From Bradyrhizobium sp. CCBAU 51765 (GTDB lineage Bacteria > Pseudomonadota > Alphaproteobacteria > Rhizobiales > Xanthobacteraceae): DNA of 64,000 nucleotides. The stretch's first letter is position 1; each line of letters opens with the position of its first letter. The translations under genes were made by a program, and so were the position numbers. The notes beneath the pieces are model-generated. The model saw only the letters and a program-made list of their open reading frames with translations. It ran no database searches and was not told where the DNA came from. Shown piece after piece: positions 1-7,954 of the stretch. Location: the NCBI RefSeq assembly GCF_015291725.1, contig NZ_CP030038.1:6313001-6377000 (forward strand), given 5' to 3'.

Positions 1-135
1 GCCTCCCCCTGCCGCCCGTTAACCAGGTGCGTTTACAACCAATTTACTACAGCGGCGTCGGGGCCGCGAGACGGAAATTGCGTCCTCGCGGGGCTGGCGA
101 ACAGGCCGCATCGCACAGTTCGGCCATACCGGCGG

Positions 136-1335
136 CTACTCGGTGGCCGCATAGAGCAGGCCGGCGACGGGCAGCGCAAGGCCAATGGCCGATGCGAGTG
201 CCCAGCCACCTTGCGCGAACGCGAAGGCTCCGACCGCGGAGCCGGCCGCGCCGGCTGCGAAGAACGTCGCCATGTAGAGTCCGTTGAGGCGGCTGCGGTG
301 CTCGTGCCCGAGCGCGAAGATGGCGCGGAAGCCGAGCACGACATTGCCCTGGACGCCGATATCGATGGCGATCGCAGCCACCACCAGACAGGCGAGGTTC
401 AGCATCGAGCCGGGCGCGCCGACATAGGTCACGAGGAAGCCGCCGGCTGCGAGCAGCATCGCGACCAGCGTCGCGATGCGGCTATGGCCGTGGTCGGCGA
501 GGCGGCCGGCGATCGGGGCGGCGAACACGCCGGCGACGCCGACCAGCGCAAACAGCGCGATGCCGCGCTGGGAGAAGCCGAACTCGCCGGCGAGTTGGAG
601 CGGCGCCACCGTCCAGAACAGGGTGAAGGCGCTGAACAGGCTCGCCTGATAGAGCGCGCGGCGCCGCAGCAGCGGCGTGGCCCGCACCAGCTGCGGCATC
701 GACAGCAGCAATTCGCCGTAGTGCATCCGCGTCACCGGCTTGCGCTTCGGCAGCGTCATCCAGAGCACGGCTGCGAGCACAATCATCAGCGCGGCGGAGC
801 AGAAGAACACCGCGTGCCACGACAGGGCCGCGGTGACGAAGCTCGACACCGGGCGCGCCAGCATGATGCCGAGCATCAGGCCGGTCGAGACGTTGCCGAC
901 GACGCGGCCGCGGATGGCTGCCGGCGCCAGGTGCGCCGCATAGGGAATGATGATCTGCACGGCCACCGAGCCGAGGCCGATGAACAGCGCGGCGATCAGG
1001 AACGGCAGCGCATGGGTGGCGAACGCGGCGGCGAGCAGCGCCGCAGCGCCGAGCGTGATCACCGAGCAGATCAGGGCGCGGTTCTCGACGAGATCGCCGA
1101 GCGGCACGATCAGCAGCAGCCCGGTGCCGTAGCCGATCTGCGTCATCGTCACGATCAGTCCCGCCGCGGCATGCGACAGGCCGAGCGCAGCGCTGATCGG
1201 GGCGATCAGCGGCTGGGCATAATAGATGTTGGCGGCGATCATGCCACAGGCCGCGGCGAGCACGAAGGTCAGGCGCTGCGACACCGCATCCGGTTCGGGT
1301 GCGGTCTCGATCGTGGCATTCATCGTCATTCGCAT
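136..1335 (-). CDS. MFS transporter, drug-efflux type
   Basis: A 399-residue inner-membrane protein with about 12 hydrophobic segments, typical of the major facilitator superfamily. The N-terminal half has the loop 'GDLVENR' after TM2, a variant of the MFS motif A, and the layout resembles YnfM/AraJ-type exporters. The substrate cannot be read from sequence. A TetR-family regulator lies directly upstream on the same strand. The 51-bp gap between them holds a near-perfect palindrome that reappears in front of the regulator, so the transporter is probably the main target of that repressor. The ATG at 1335 is preceded by this operator. An alternative start two codons in is possible. Confidence 0.85.
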   Translation of the reverse strand: MRMTMNATIETAPEPDAVSQRLTFVLAAACGMIAANIYYAQPLIAPISAALGLSHAAAGLIVTMTQIGYGTGLLLIVPLGDLVENRALICSVITLGAAALLAAAFATHALPFLIAALFIGLGSVAVQIIIPYAAHLAPAAIRGRVVGNVSTGLMLGIMLARPVSSFVTAALSWHAVFFCSAALMIVLAAVLWMTLPKRKPVTRMHYGELLLSMPQLVRATPLLRRRALYQASLFSAFTLFWTVAPLQLAGEFGFSQRGIALFALVGVAGVFAAPIAGRLADHGHSRIATLVAMLLAAGGFLVTYVGAPGSMLNLACLVVAAIAIDIGVQGNVVLGFRAIFALGHEHRSRLNGLYMATFFAAGAAGSAVGAFAFAQGGWALASAIGLALPVAGLLYAATE

Positions 1336-1351
1336 GGACTCCAGATAAGGT

Positions 1352-1373
1352 ATAGGAAATGACCATTCCCTAT
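1352..1373. promoter_or_regulatory. Palindromic operator before the MFS gene
   Basis: ATAGGAAATG-AC-CATTCCCTAT is a 10-2-10 inverted repeat with one mismatch, 17 bp upstream of the transporter start. A 15-base stretch of it (1363-1377, reverse strand CATAATAGGGAATGG) recurs exactly at 2010-2024 in front of the TetR gene. The size and symmetry fit a TetR-family binding site. Binding by the neighbouring TetR protein is inferred. Confidence 0.7.
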
Positions 1374-1386
1374 TATGACAAAGAAT

Positions 1387-2004
1387 TCAGGCGAGCAGCT
1401 TCATCGCGACGCCGACGAGGCGCTCCCCGTCGAGCGGCAGGCGCGCCTTGCCGACGACGCGCATCCCCTGCGTGATGCAGAGCATCAGCCGCGCGGTGTC
1501 GTCGGCTGCGACATGACGGGGAATCGAGCCGTCGGCCTGCCCGTCGCGGATGAGGCCGGCGATGAAGTTTTCGTTGGTCGCGAGCTGCGCGTTGACGCGG
1601 GCAGCGACCATTGCGTCATGCGCGGACAGCTCGACGGCGCTGCCGACCACGAGGCAGCCGCGCCGTCCCTCGATTCCCTGGGAGTGCTCGACATAGGACA
1701 ACAGCACGTTGCGGATCTGCTCGCGGCCGTTTGCGCCCCGCGCCGCCGCGCTGCGGGTCTGCTCCTGGCGCAGCGCCGTGTAGCGCTCGAAGGCGGCGAG
1801 GAACACCGCATGCTTGTCGCGAAACGCCTTGTACACGCTGCCGGTGGCGAGCCGCATCGCCGCGGTGAGATCGCCGATCGAGGTGGCATGGTAGCCCCGC
1901 TCGCGAAACACGCGCACGGCGCGGTCGAGCGCGGTGTCCATGTCGAACTCCCGGGGGCGGCCGGGACGACGGGCAGACTGAGATCGGCGGGCAGCCTTTT
2001 GCAT
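1387..2004 (-). CDS. TetR/AcrR family transcriptional regulator
   Basis: A 205-residue regulator. After a basic leader comes a TetR helix-turn-helix around residues 14-60, with 'GRPREFDMDTALDRA', 'GYHATSIGDLTAAM' and 'ATGSVYKAFRDKHAVF' giving the classic order. A C-terminal ligand/dimer domain of the TetR_C type follows. The start at 2004 (MQKAARR) is chosen because an upstream in-frame extension to 2145 would run through the operator and has no TetR-like sequence. It lies upstream of the MFS exporter on the same strand. Shared palindromes in front of both genes suggest repression of itself and of the exporter, relieved by an unknown inducer. Confidence 0.88.
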   Translation of the reverse strand: MQKAARRSQSARRPGRPREFDMDTALDRAVRVFRERGYHATSIGDLTAAMRLATGSVYKAFRDKHAVFLAAFERYTALRQEQTRSAAARGANGREQIRNVLLSYVEHSQGIEGRRGCLVVGSAVELSAHDAMVAARVNAQLATNENFIAGLIRDGQADGSIPRHVAADDTARLMLCITQGMRVVGKARLPLDGERLVGVAMKLLA

Positions 2005-2009
2005 TGCGG

Positions 2010-2036
2010 CATAATAGGGAATGGACGTTTCCGAAT
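2010..2036. promoter_or_regulatory. Operator-like site upstream of the TetR gene
   Basis: CATAATAGGGAATGG (2010-2024) is identical to the reverse strand of 1363-1377. The second half-site, CGTTTCCGAAT, is only about 60 percent symmetrical with the first, so this looks like a weaker version of the operator before the MFS gene. It sits 6 bp from the start codon of the regulator. Autoregulation is the likely role. Confidence 0.6.
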
Positions 2037-2063
2037 AAAGACACGTGGTTGTGAAAGGGGGCA

Positions 2064-2226
2064 ATGACGATGACGTCATTCTCGTGTCCCGGGCAAGCTG
2101 CAACGCGTAAGCGTTGCGGCGCAGAACCGGGATCCGGGGCAGCATGGCACCGCGTGGATGGATGGGCCCCGGCTCTGCAGCGCACCGTCAAAGGGACGCT
2201 GCGCTGCGTCCGGGGCACGAGAGCGG
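2064..2226. repeat. Palindromic intergenic repeat
   Basis: The left arm (GTCATTCTCGTGTCCCGGGC) and right arm (CGTCCGGGGCACGAGAGCGG) are imperfect inverted copies about 140 bp apart, with further small palindromes between. This is the pattern of dispersed palindromic repeats in Bradyrhizobium intergenic DNA. No gene is visible here. Confidence 0.5.
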
Positions 2227-2315
2227 AGTGTGGCGCATGCTCAGCAGCGTCGCTCGTTCGGCTCGCATTTCAAATCGCAGACACGCCTTCGCGTTCTCGC
2301 GGCTGAATTCGCCCG

Positions 2316-2930
2316 AGCTTTGCTTGGTCACCCACCCTCTCGATCAAGAGGGCGCAGGGAAGACCGGGTGCTGACCTCGCACCCGCGGTCCGCTGCGCGA
2401 AAATGTAGCGCAAAGAGACCGCACAGCAGCATACAGGTGGTGCCAATCACTCGGCCTTCCCTGCGCGATGGTCGGACGGCTTATGCCGTGCTCTCCCGGG
2501 AGCCGAGTTCGTTCTGGCCTCCCTCACCCTCGCGAAATTCACCGGCGCCGCGCCGGTTGACGCGACTGCCGCATTCGCAAGGGCTTGACCGTAGCAACGA
2601 CGGCCAGGACCACACGGTTTTGCCGTACGCACGGCCCGCCATTTCGCCGCAGTTTTCCCGGCCCTGTCGACGGAGCCGGAAACTTACAGGCGAGACGAAG
2701 CCTGGCAGCGCCGTTCGTCCGCGCGCGGCCACGAGCTCACCGGGGACTACCCTCCCTGCCCGCACCTTTCGCGCCTTTCGCGCCCGACGCTGCCGCGTCC
2801 ACCGCAAGCCCGGCTCGCGACAATGACGACCTCATGATCGCCCCTCAAGAATGAGCCGGGATGGGCGACACATACGCCATTTCCGAATTTCGGTAAAGTG
2901 GAATATTTTCGCACGAGCGGATTGACAGGG
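2316..2930. other. Folded noncoding element, probably a repeat or RNA
   Basis: No convincing protein gene lies between 2005 and 3093; the open frames here lack domain character and change frame. Strong secondary structure is visible. A hairpin pairs 2335-2340 with 2347-2352. A long-range stem pairs 2354-2366 with 2452-2464 (GCAGGGAAG/CTTCCCTGC plus CCG/CGG). Inside it are hairpins 2367-2371/2379-2383, 2385-2390/2417-2422 with an inner 2394-2398/2408-2412, and 2437-2441/2446-2450. Further stems lie at 2476-2480/2485-2489 and 2493-2502. From memory, very similar sequence, and spurious proteins translated from it, recur in Bradyrhizobium genomes. Strand and exact ends are uncertain. Confidence 0.5.
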
Positions 2931-2954
2931 AAGCGAAACACCGAGCTTCCCGGC

Positions 2955-3080
2955 GTCATTCCGGGGCGCCGCAAAGCGGCGAGCCCGGAATCCATTTAAC
3001 CGCTTGTACAGCGGCCCGATGGATTCTCAGGTGCGCAATTGCGCACCATAGCTCGATGCTGCGCATCGCCTCGGAATGAC
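2955..3080. repeat. Palindromic repeat, 'GTCATTCCGGGGC' family, copy 1
   Basis: Starts GTCATTCCGGGGC and ends GGAATGAC, with internal 'AGCCCGGAATCCAT', 'GATGGATTCTCA' and the palindrome GTGCGCAATTGCGCAC. Three more copies lie at 16564-16687, 44359-44462 and 60420-60522. It sits just past the 3' end of the hydrolase gene and could fold in its transcript. Confidence 0.75.
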
Positions 3081-3093
3081 AGGAGGGAGAGTG

Positions 3094-4053
3094 TCACCCC
3101 TTGCGCGGCACCGGCGTCCCATCCGCCATGGTGGTCACGCCCTTCCGCTCCACGATCATTCCGTAGGCCCGCGGCTGGCGGTGGACGTCGAAATTGAAGG
3201 TGGTGCGCTTGTAGGAGTTGCAGAGATCGAGATCGCAGCGCGCCAGCGCGATCTCGTCGCCCTTGGTGGTGCAGGCCGCCATGATCTCGCCGGAGGGCGC
3301 AATGATGCAGCTGCCGCCGATGTGGTCGACGCCCTCCTCGATGCCGGCCTTGGCGACGCCGACCACGAAGGTGCCGTTCTGATAGGCGCCGGCCTGCATC
3401 ACCAGATGATTGTGGAACAGCGAGAGATCGTCATGCTCGGGCGCGGGCGGATTGTGCACCGGCGTGTTGTAGCCGATCATCACCATCTCGACGCCCTGCA
3501 GGCCCATGACCCGATAGGTCTCGCTCCAGCGGCGGTCGTTGCAGATCGCCATGCCCATCACGCCGCCGAAGGCATCGGCCACGCCGAAGCCGCTGCCAGG
3601 CTCAAAATAGCGCTTCTCCAGATGCTGGAATTCGCGCCACGGCTCGTGCTCCGCATGGCCGGGCAGATGCACCTTGCGATATTTCAGGACGATCGCGCCG
3701 CTCTTGTCGACGAGAATGGAGGTGTTGTAGCGCCTGACAAGTCCGGCCTCGACCGCCAGCTCGGCATAGCCGAGGCAAAAGCCGATCCCGAGCTCGCGCG
3801 CGAGATCGAACAGCGCCTGCGTTTCGGGGCCCGGCATCTCGCGCTCGAAGAAACTGTCGATCTCGGCCTGATCCTCGAAATACCAGCGCGGAAAGAACGT
3901 GGTCAGCGCCAGCTCGGGATAGACGATCAGGTCGCAGCCGCAGGCCCGGGCCTGGCGCATCAAGGCCATCAGCCGCGCCATCACCGCGGTCCTGGTCTCA
4001 CTCCTCGCGATCGGGCCGAGCTGGCCGGCTGCAATCGTCACAAATCTCGCCAC
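3094..4053 (-). CDS. Carbon-nitrogen hydrolase, N-carbamoyl-D-amino-acid hydrolase type
   Basis: A 319-residue member of the nitrilase superfamily. The catalytic triad is visible: Glu47 in 'YPELALTTFFPRW', Lys127 in 'KYRKVHLPG' and Cys171 in 'AICNDRRW'. These positions nearly match those of Agrobacterium D-carbamoylase, and the surrounding motifs are of that subfamily rather than of nitrilases or amidases. Such enzymes hydrolyse N-carbamoyl-D-amino acids to the amino acid, CO2 and ammonia in the cytosol. No hydantoinase or racemase gene is adjacent, so the physiological substrate is open; another N-carbamoyl compound is possible. It is flanked by small hypotheticals and appears monocistronic. 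Confidence 0.88.
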   Translation of the reverse strand: MARFVTIAAGQLGPIARSETRTAVMARLMALMRQARACGCDLIVYPELALTTFFPRWYFEDQAEIDSFFEREMPGPETQALFDLARELGIGFCLGYAELAVEAGLVRRYNTSILVDKSGAIVLKYRKVHLPGHAEHEPWREFQHLEKRYFEPGSGFGVADAFGGVMGMAICNDRRWSETYRVMGLQGVEMVMIGYNTPVHNPPAPEHDDLSLFHNHLVMQAGAYQNGTFVVGVAKAGIEEGVDHIGGSCIIAPSGEIMAACTTKGDEIALARCDLDLCNSYKRTTFNFDVHRQPRAYGMIVERKGVTTMADGTPVPRKG

Positions 4054-4314
4054 GCGTCATTCCTTCGTTTTTCCGGGTGCGTCGGGCTTGCGCCTCCGCC
4101 CACGCTGGCCGCCTCGGCCCATCATCCTGATGGCACAATCAAGTTCCGTGCCTGCGGGTATCATCGTGCGGGCGCCGGACGAGCGCGCGCCGAAGTTCCG
4201 GAACTTCGTTGCTGATCTGCAACGGTTCCCCGCGATCTGAAGCCGGACAAAACAAACTCCCATTCCGGCCACGAACCGCTCTCACAAGGCCGTGAGACTA
4301 TCAGGGGAACGACG

Positions 4315-4539
4315 ATGCGTGCACAACGCGTTTGGAAAGTGAATGGGGCCGCCAGCATCGGGCAGCTTCAATCGAGACTGGACGATCTGAACAAGCGTCT
4401 CGGCCAGCTCGAAAACCAGCATTCGGATAGCGGGACGCTGGAAGAGCTGCGAGCGATCGCGCTCAGCCTGTCGCGCGAGATCGACGACATCCGCTGCGCC
4501 GAGGCGACGGCGGCGTTGAGCGAGCTGTTGCGGAAGTAG
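4315..4539 (+). CDS. Small hypothetical protein, predicted coiled coil
   Basis: A 74-residue acidic, helical protein. Residues about 14-60 have heptad-like spacing (IGQLQSRLDDLNKRLGQLE...) suggesting a coiled coil. There is no signal peptide or membrane segment. A good ribosome site (AGGGGA) lies 6-7 bases before the ATG. The opposite strand is also open here, but the forward frame has the ribosome site and a plausible composition. I do not recognise a family. Confidence 0.6.
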   Translation: MRAQRVWKVNGAASIGQLQSRLDDLNKRLGQLENQHSDSGTLEELRAIALSLSREIDDIRCAEATAALSELLRK

Positions 4540-4709
4540 CGGACGCCCGCGATTCGCATCGCGAAGGAACCAAGTTCCGCCGCCGTCATTTCCATGCAGA
4601 GCATGGATCAAGATCATGAGCAGGCGAGCCCGTCTCGCGCGCGGCGGCCGCCTTCACCATCGCGCGCCACTTTGCGCTATGAAGAATTTGGCGCTGTGAG
4701 GAATCTCGC

Positions 4710-5036
4710 ATGACATCGGACCCCGAGGAGTCTGTGCGGCTACAGGGCTACGGCGAGATGACGCTGCGCACGGCCGTCGAGACCTTGATGCTGCTCGCGC
4801 CGCGCGAGCGATCCGAGGCCGCCGTCTTCCGGGTCCGTGATGATGTACGTCTGGCGCAAAGCGAGATCGCCGAGCTCGCATCAAGCTGGGGCATCGAGCC
4901 GGCGCCCAAGGTGCGATCGCCCAGACTGGTCCCCGAGCAGCACTGGCAAGACATCGTTCGCGGCATGGTGCGCGAGGCCCCGCTGCCGTCGCTGCTGGTG
5001 GCGTTTCTGGTGGGGGTGCTGGTGGCGCGAAGGTAG
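4710..5036 (+). CDS. Hypothetical protein with C-terminal membrane segment
   Basis: 108 residues. Residues 1-90 are soluble and charged; the last 16 (LPSLLVAFLVGVLVARR) form a hydrophobic tail ending in arginines, like a tail anchor or the glycine-zipper ends of DUF883-type proteins. It ends 26 bp before the convergent end of the TctC-like gene. No family is recognised with confidence. Confidence 0.6.
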   Translation: MTSDPEESVRLQGYGEMTLRTAVETLMLLAPRERSEAAVFRVRDDVRLAQSEIAELASSWGIEPAPKVRSPRLVPEQHWQDIVRGMVREAPLPSLLVAFLVGVLVARR

Positions 5037-5062
5037 CCGCGCCTGAGCTGCTTGCAACAGGG

Positions 5063-6037
5063 TTACTTCTGTTCGCTTGCCCGCATCTGCTCGGCGAAAG
5101 GACGCAGGGCCTCGGACATGTCGTCGAGGCGCTTCTGCCACTCCGCACCGGGCATGAAGGCGATCACCGGCTCATCCCCGGGCGAACCCGTCAGGTACTC
5201 TGGATTACGCAAGCCCTCTGCTATCCCGGCTTCCAGCTTCTTGACGATGTCGTCCGGAACGCCCTTGGGGACCGCGAAGCCGCGTTCGGCCGTCGTCACG
5301 ACCGGAAAGCCCACCTCTTCTGCCGTCGGAACGTCGGGCAGCGATGCAAAACGTTTCTTCGACAGGATCGCGATGACGCGAAGTGGCCCCTTGTTGGTGC
5401 CATGCAGTTCGGGAATCTCGCTGAGACTGACCATCCCGACTTCCAGATGCCCACCCAAAAGATCGGTGCGCTGTGCCGCCGTTCCTCTGTAGGAGATTTC
5501 GTTGGGCTCGACCTTCGCGACGGCCGCGAGCATGCGAATGGCCAGATGACCGTTCGTGCCGGCGCCGTTGTGACCGAAGCTCACCGACCCCGGCTTGCTG
5601 CGAAGTGCGGCAATAACAGCCGGCAGATCCTCGAATCTGCTGTTCGCAGACACCACGATCACGTTCGGATCTTCGACGACCCGTGCGACCAGCCGAATCT
5701 CGTCCGTGGTGTATTGGGTCTTGCGGGTCATCGGCAGGAAATTGTAGCCCGGCACGTTGACGACACCCATCGCATAGGCGTCGGGCGCCGCGCGCGCGAT
5801 CGAGGCAAACGCAATCTCTCCGCCGGCGCCGGGCTTGTTCAGGACGACAAATTTCGCCTTGCCGCCGAGCGCGCGCTCCACAAAGGGCAGCAGCTTGCGA
5901 GCCATGACATCGGTGCCGCCGCCCGGCGCGAAGCCAACCACGACCTCGATCGGCTTGTCGTCCGGCCAGGCAGCCCATGCCGGCCCAGAGACAGCGATGC
6001 TGAAAGCAGCAACGAGCGCGATGATCGTCTTGTTCAT
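5063..6037 (-). CDS. Bug/TctC-family periplasmic substrate-binding protein
   Basis: 324 residues. The Sec signal peptide MNKTIIALVAAFSIAVSGPAWA is followed by the TctC fold: 'WPDDKPIEVVVGFAPGGGTDVMARKL' near the start, 'NKPGAGGEIAF' and 'SFGHNGAGTNGHL' in the middle and 'LPDVPTAEEVGF' near the end. These are signature segments of extracytoplasmic receptors of tripartite tricarboxylate transporters. No TctA or TctB membrane genes are adjacent, so it is an orphan Bug protein, common in proteobacteria; the ligand is probably a small carboxylate. The start at 6037 is chosen over 6100 because it begins the signal peptide. Confidence 0.88.
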   Translation of the reverse strand: MNKTIIALVAAFSIAVSGPAWAAWPDDKPIEVVVGFAPGGGTDVMARKLLPFVERALGGKAKFVVLNKPGAGGEIAFASIARAAPDAYAMGVVNVPGYNFLPMTRKTQYTTDEIRLVARVVEDPNVIVVSANSRFEDLPAVIAALRSKPGSVSFGHNGAGTNGHLAIRMLAAVAKVEPNEISYRGTAAQRTDLLGGHLEVGMVSLSEIPELHGTNKGPLRVIAILSKKRFASLPDVPTAEEVGFPVVTTAERGFAVPKGVPDDIVKKLEAGIAEGLRNPEYLTGSPGDEPVIAFMPGAEWQKRLDDMSEALRPFAEQMRASEQK

Positions 6038-6253
6038 GATTTCCAACCCTGGTCTTGTTTTTGGCCGATCGCGCTCTCGAACGCGCAACCGGCTATGCAC
6101 TCATCTAGCCGTCGGCCTGACCGGATGGCAACTGGCCATCCCGCGCGCAGGGATTTGATCGCGCGCAAAAGCCTCGACAATGACCCAGGCTCGTAGATGC
6201 ACCGTCATCGAAATCCCGGTAGCTTGCGCATCAGTGTGCGTGAGATATCCTTG

Positions 6254-6651
6254 ATGGCGAAGACAGCGATTGACGATCTGGAAGGTGGCGCTGCGCCGTG
6301 CGCCTGGTTCGAGGGTGTCCCCTCATTCCACGATGCGCCATTGCGGGAGCTGGAGCTTCGCCAGGGTGCGCCCGGGCGGCTGGTCGCCACGCCTTCCAGA
6401 TGCCCCCCGAAGTCGATGCAAAGGGCTACTTCGTGCTGACGAAGCATGTGGACGTGACGTTCACCATCTTCGATCTGATTGAGGTTCAGCTGTTCGACAT
6501 CACCGAAGCCGGGATCATGTTCGGACTCGGCATCGAGATCGATCCCGACGCCACGAGGCTGAGCTTCGAGTCCAGCTATGGGGTGCACGGTCGGATCAAG
6601 GCCACGCGGGTCGTCGTCTCGTTCGAGCCTCAGCCGGCCAGTCTCGCCTGA
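6254..6651 (+). pseudogene. Frameshifted hypothetical gene, Imm50-like appearance
   Basis: Two overlapping frames join into one protein-like sequence. The first (6254 to about 6385) reads MAKTAIDDLEGG...SFHDAPLRELELRQG and breaks near 'GRLVA'. The second continues from about 6385 with 'RHAFQMPPEVDAKGYFVLTKH', '...FTIFDLIEVQLFD', 'GLGIEIDP' and 'FESSYGVHG' to the stop at 6651. One missing base near 6383-6386 would restore a protein of about 132 residues. The 'PSFHDAPL' start and the '...SSYGVHGRI' end recall Immunity protein 50-like families, but that match is tentative. It could be a real lesion or a sequencing error. Confidence 0.55.
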
Positions 6652-6796
6652 ACCTGACGAGCCATGCCACTGCGGCAAGCGCCCCTGCCCGGCCAAATCG
6701 ACCGTGGACCCACCCTGAAAATCGTTGCAGAAAGGCTTCCCGAGGCGCTGGCGGCCGGTCCGCCAAGTCTCTGGGAAACGCCGATTTTTGGAAGAA

Positions 6797-6873
6797 TGGT
6801 CGGAGTGGCAGGATTCGAACCTGCGACCCCTGCGTCCCGAACGCAGTGCTCTACCGGGCTGAGCCACACTCCG
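6797..6873 (-). tRNA. tRNA-Pro (anticodon CGG)
   Basis: The reverse strand folds as a 77-base cloverleaf: acceptor stem CGGAGTG/CACTCCG, D-arm with GGCTCAGCCCGGTAGAGC, anticodon arm CTGCG-TTCGGGA-CGCAG with anticodon CGG, and T-arm with GGTTCGAATCC. The 3' end ACCA is encoded (complement of 6797-6800). It lies between the frameshifted gene and the divergent Sua5 gene. Confidence 0.95.
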
Positions 6874-6941
6874 ACAAGAAGGCGGCTTATAGCGTCGGGT
6901 TTGACGCACTGCAAGCGGCCGAGCCGAGGAATTTTATCCCT

Positions 6942-7931
6942 GTGAAAACGGGTCTTGAAACGCTGATTTTGCCGGCCGGCGAGGCCGGCGCGGAAGCCGC
7001 CGCCCGGCGACTGGCCGCCGGCGGGCTGGTCGCGTTTCCGACCGAGACGGTCTACGGGCTCGGCGCCGACGCCGCCAACGCCACGGCGATCGCCCATCTC
7101 TACGCCGCCAAGGGCCGGCCGGCGTTCAATCCGCTGATCGCGCATGTCGCCGACCTCAAGGCCGCGCGGCGGATCGGGCGGTTCGACGCGCGCGCGCTGG
7201 AGCTTGCGGAGGCGTTCTGGCCGGGGCCGCTGACGCTGGTGGTGCCGAAGACGGACGATTGCCCGGTGGCGGATCTCGCCACTGCAGGCCTCGATACTGT
7301 CGCGATCCGCGTCCCCGCCCATCCGGTGGCGCAGGCGATCCTGCGCGCCTTCGGCGGCGCCGTGGTGGCGCCGTCGGCCAACATCTCCGGCCACGTCTCG
7401 CCGACGCTCGCCGCCCATGTCGCGAGCGATCTTTCGGGACGGATCGACCTGATCGTCGACGGCGGGCCTGTTACGGTCGGGGTCGAATCGACCATCGTCG
7501 GCTGCTTCGACGTGCCGATGCTGCTCCGCCCCGGCGGGCTGTCGCGCGAGCGGATCGAGGCCGTGCTGGGCGCACCCTTGGCGCGGCCGCCGGTGGAGGC
7601 CGAGAGCGACGAGAGCCAGCCGCTGGCGCCGGGCATGCTGGCCTCGCACTACGCGCCGCGCGCCGATGTGCGGCTCAATGCGCGTGAGGTGGCACCGGGC
7701 GAGGCGCTGCTGGCGTTCGGCCCCGCGCGCCTGCCTGGTGTTGACGCTGCCGCCGCCGTCATGAATCTGTCGCCCACAGGCGATCTCGATGAAGCCGCCG
7801 CCAATCTGTTCGGCTATCTTCGCAGCCTCGACGCGAAGAGCCCGCGGGGGATCGCGGTGATGGCGATTCCCGAGGAAGGACTTGGCGAAGCGATCAATGA
7901 CCGGCTGCGCCGGGCTGCGGTTGCCCGATAA
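6942..7931 (+). CDS. tsaC: L-threonylcarbamoyladenylate synthase (Sua5/TsaC type)
   Basis: 329 residues. Makes threonylcarbamoyl-AMP from Thr, bicarbonate and ATP for the t6A37 modification of ANN-decoding tRNAs. The YrdC domain fills about residues 8-195, with 'FPTETVYGLGADA', 'KGRPAFNPL' (KxR motif), 'FWPGPLTLV' and 'APSANISG'. The C-terminal Sua5 domain follows a linker with 'LAPGMLASHYAP', marking the long Sua5 form rather than short TsaC. The GTG at 6942 is chosen because the longer in-frame extension would run back into the tRNA gene; GAGGA lies about 11 bases upstream. The next gene begins 23 bp downstream, so the two are probably co-transcribed. Confidence 0.92.
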   Translation: MKTGLETLILPAGEAGAEAAARRLAAGGLVAFPTETVYGLGADAANATAIAHLYAAKGRPAFNPLIAHVADLKAARRIGRFDARALELAEAFWPGPLTLVVPKTDDCPVADLATAGLDTVAIRVPAHPVAQAILRAFGGAVVAPSANISGHVSPTLAAHVASDLSGRIDLIVDGGPVTVGVESTIVGCFDVPMLLRPGGLSRERIEAVLGAPLARPPVEAESDESQPLAPGMLASHYAPRADVRLNAREVAPGEALLAFGPARLPGVDAAAAVMNLSPTGDLDEAAANLFGYLRSLDAKSPRGIAVMAIPEEGLGEAINDRLRRAAVAR

Positions 7932-7954
7932 GAAGCTTGAGAAGAGACACGAGA

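Noticed and set aside
482..1366. Long open frame on the reverse strand in another frame of the MFS gene
   Set aside because: Arg/Ala/Asp-rich shadow produced by GC-biased codons; no domain, and the MFS frame is clear.
2158..2826. A 222-residue forward open frame in the folded element
   Set aside because: Composition is Ser/Arg/Pro-rich with no recognisable fold, and it runs through strong stem structures. I recall such translations as spurious entries.
4282..4617. A 111-residue reverse frame over the small coiled-coil gene
   Set aside because: No ribosome site and poor composition compared with the forward frame.
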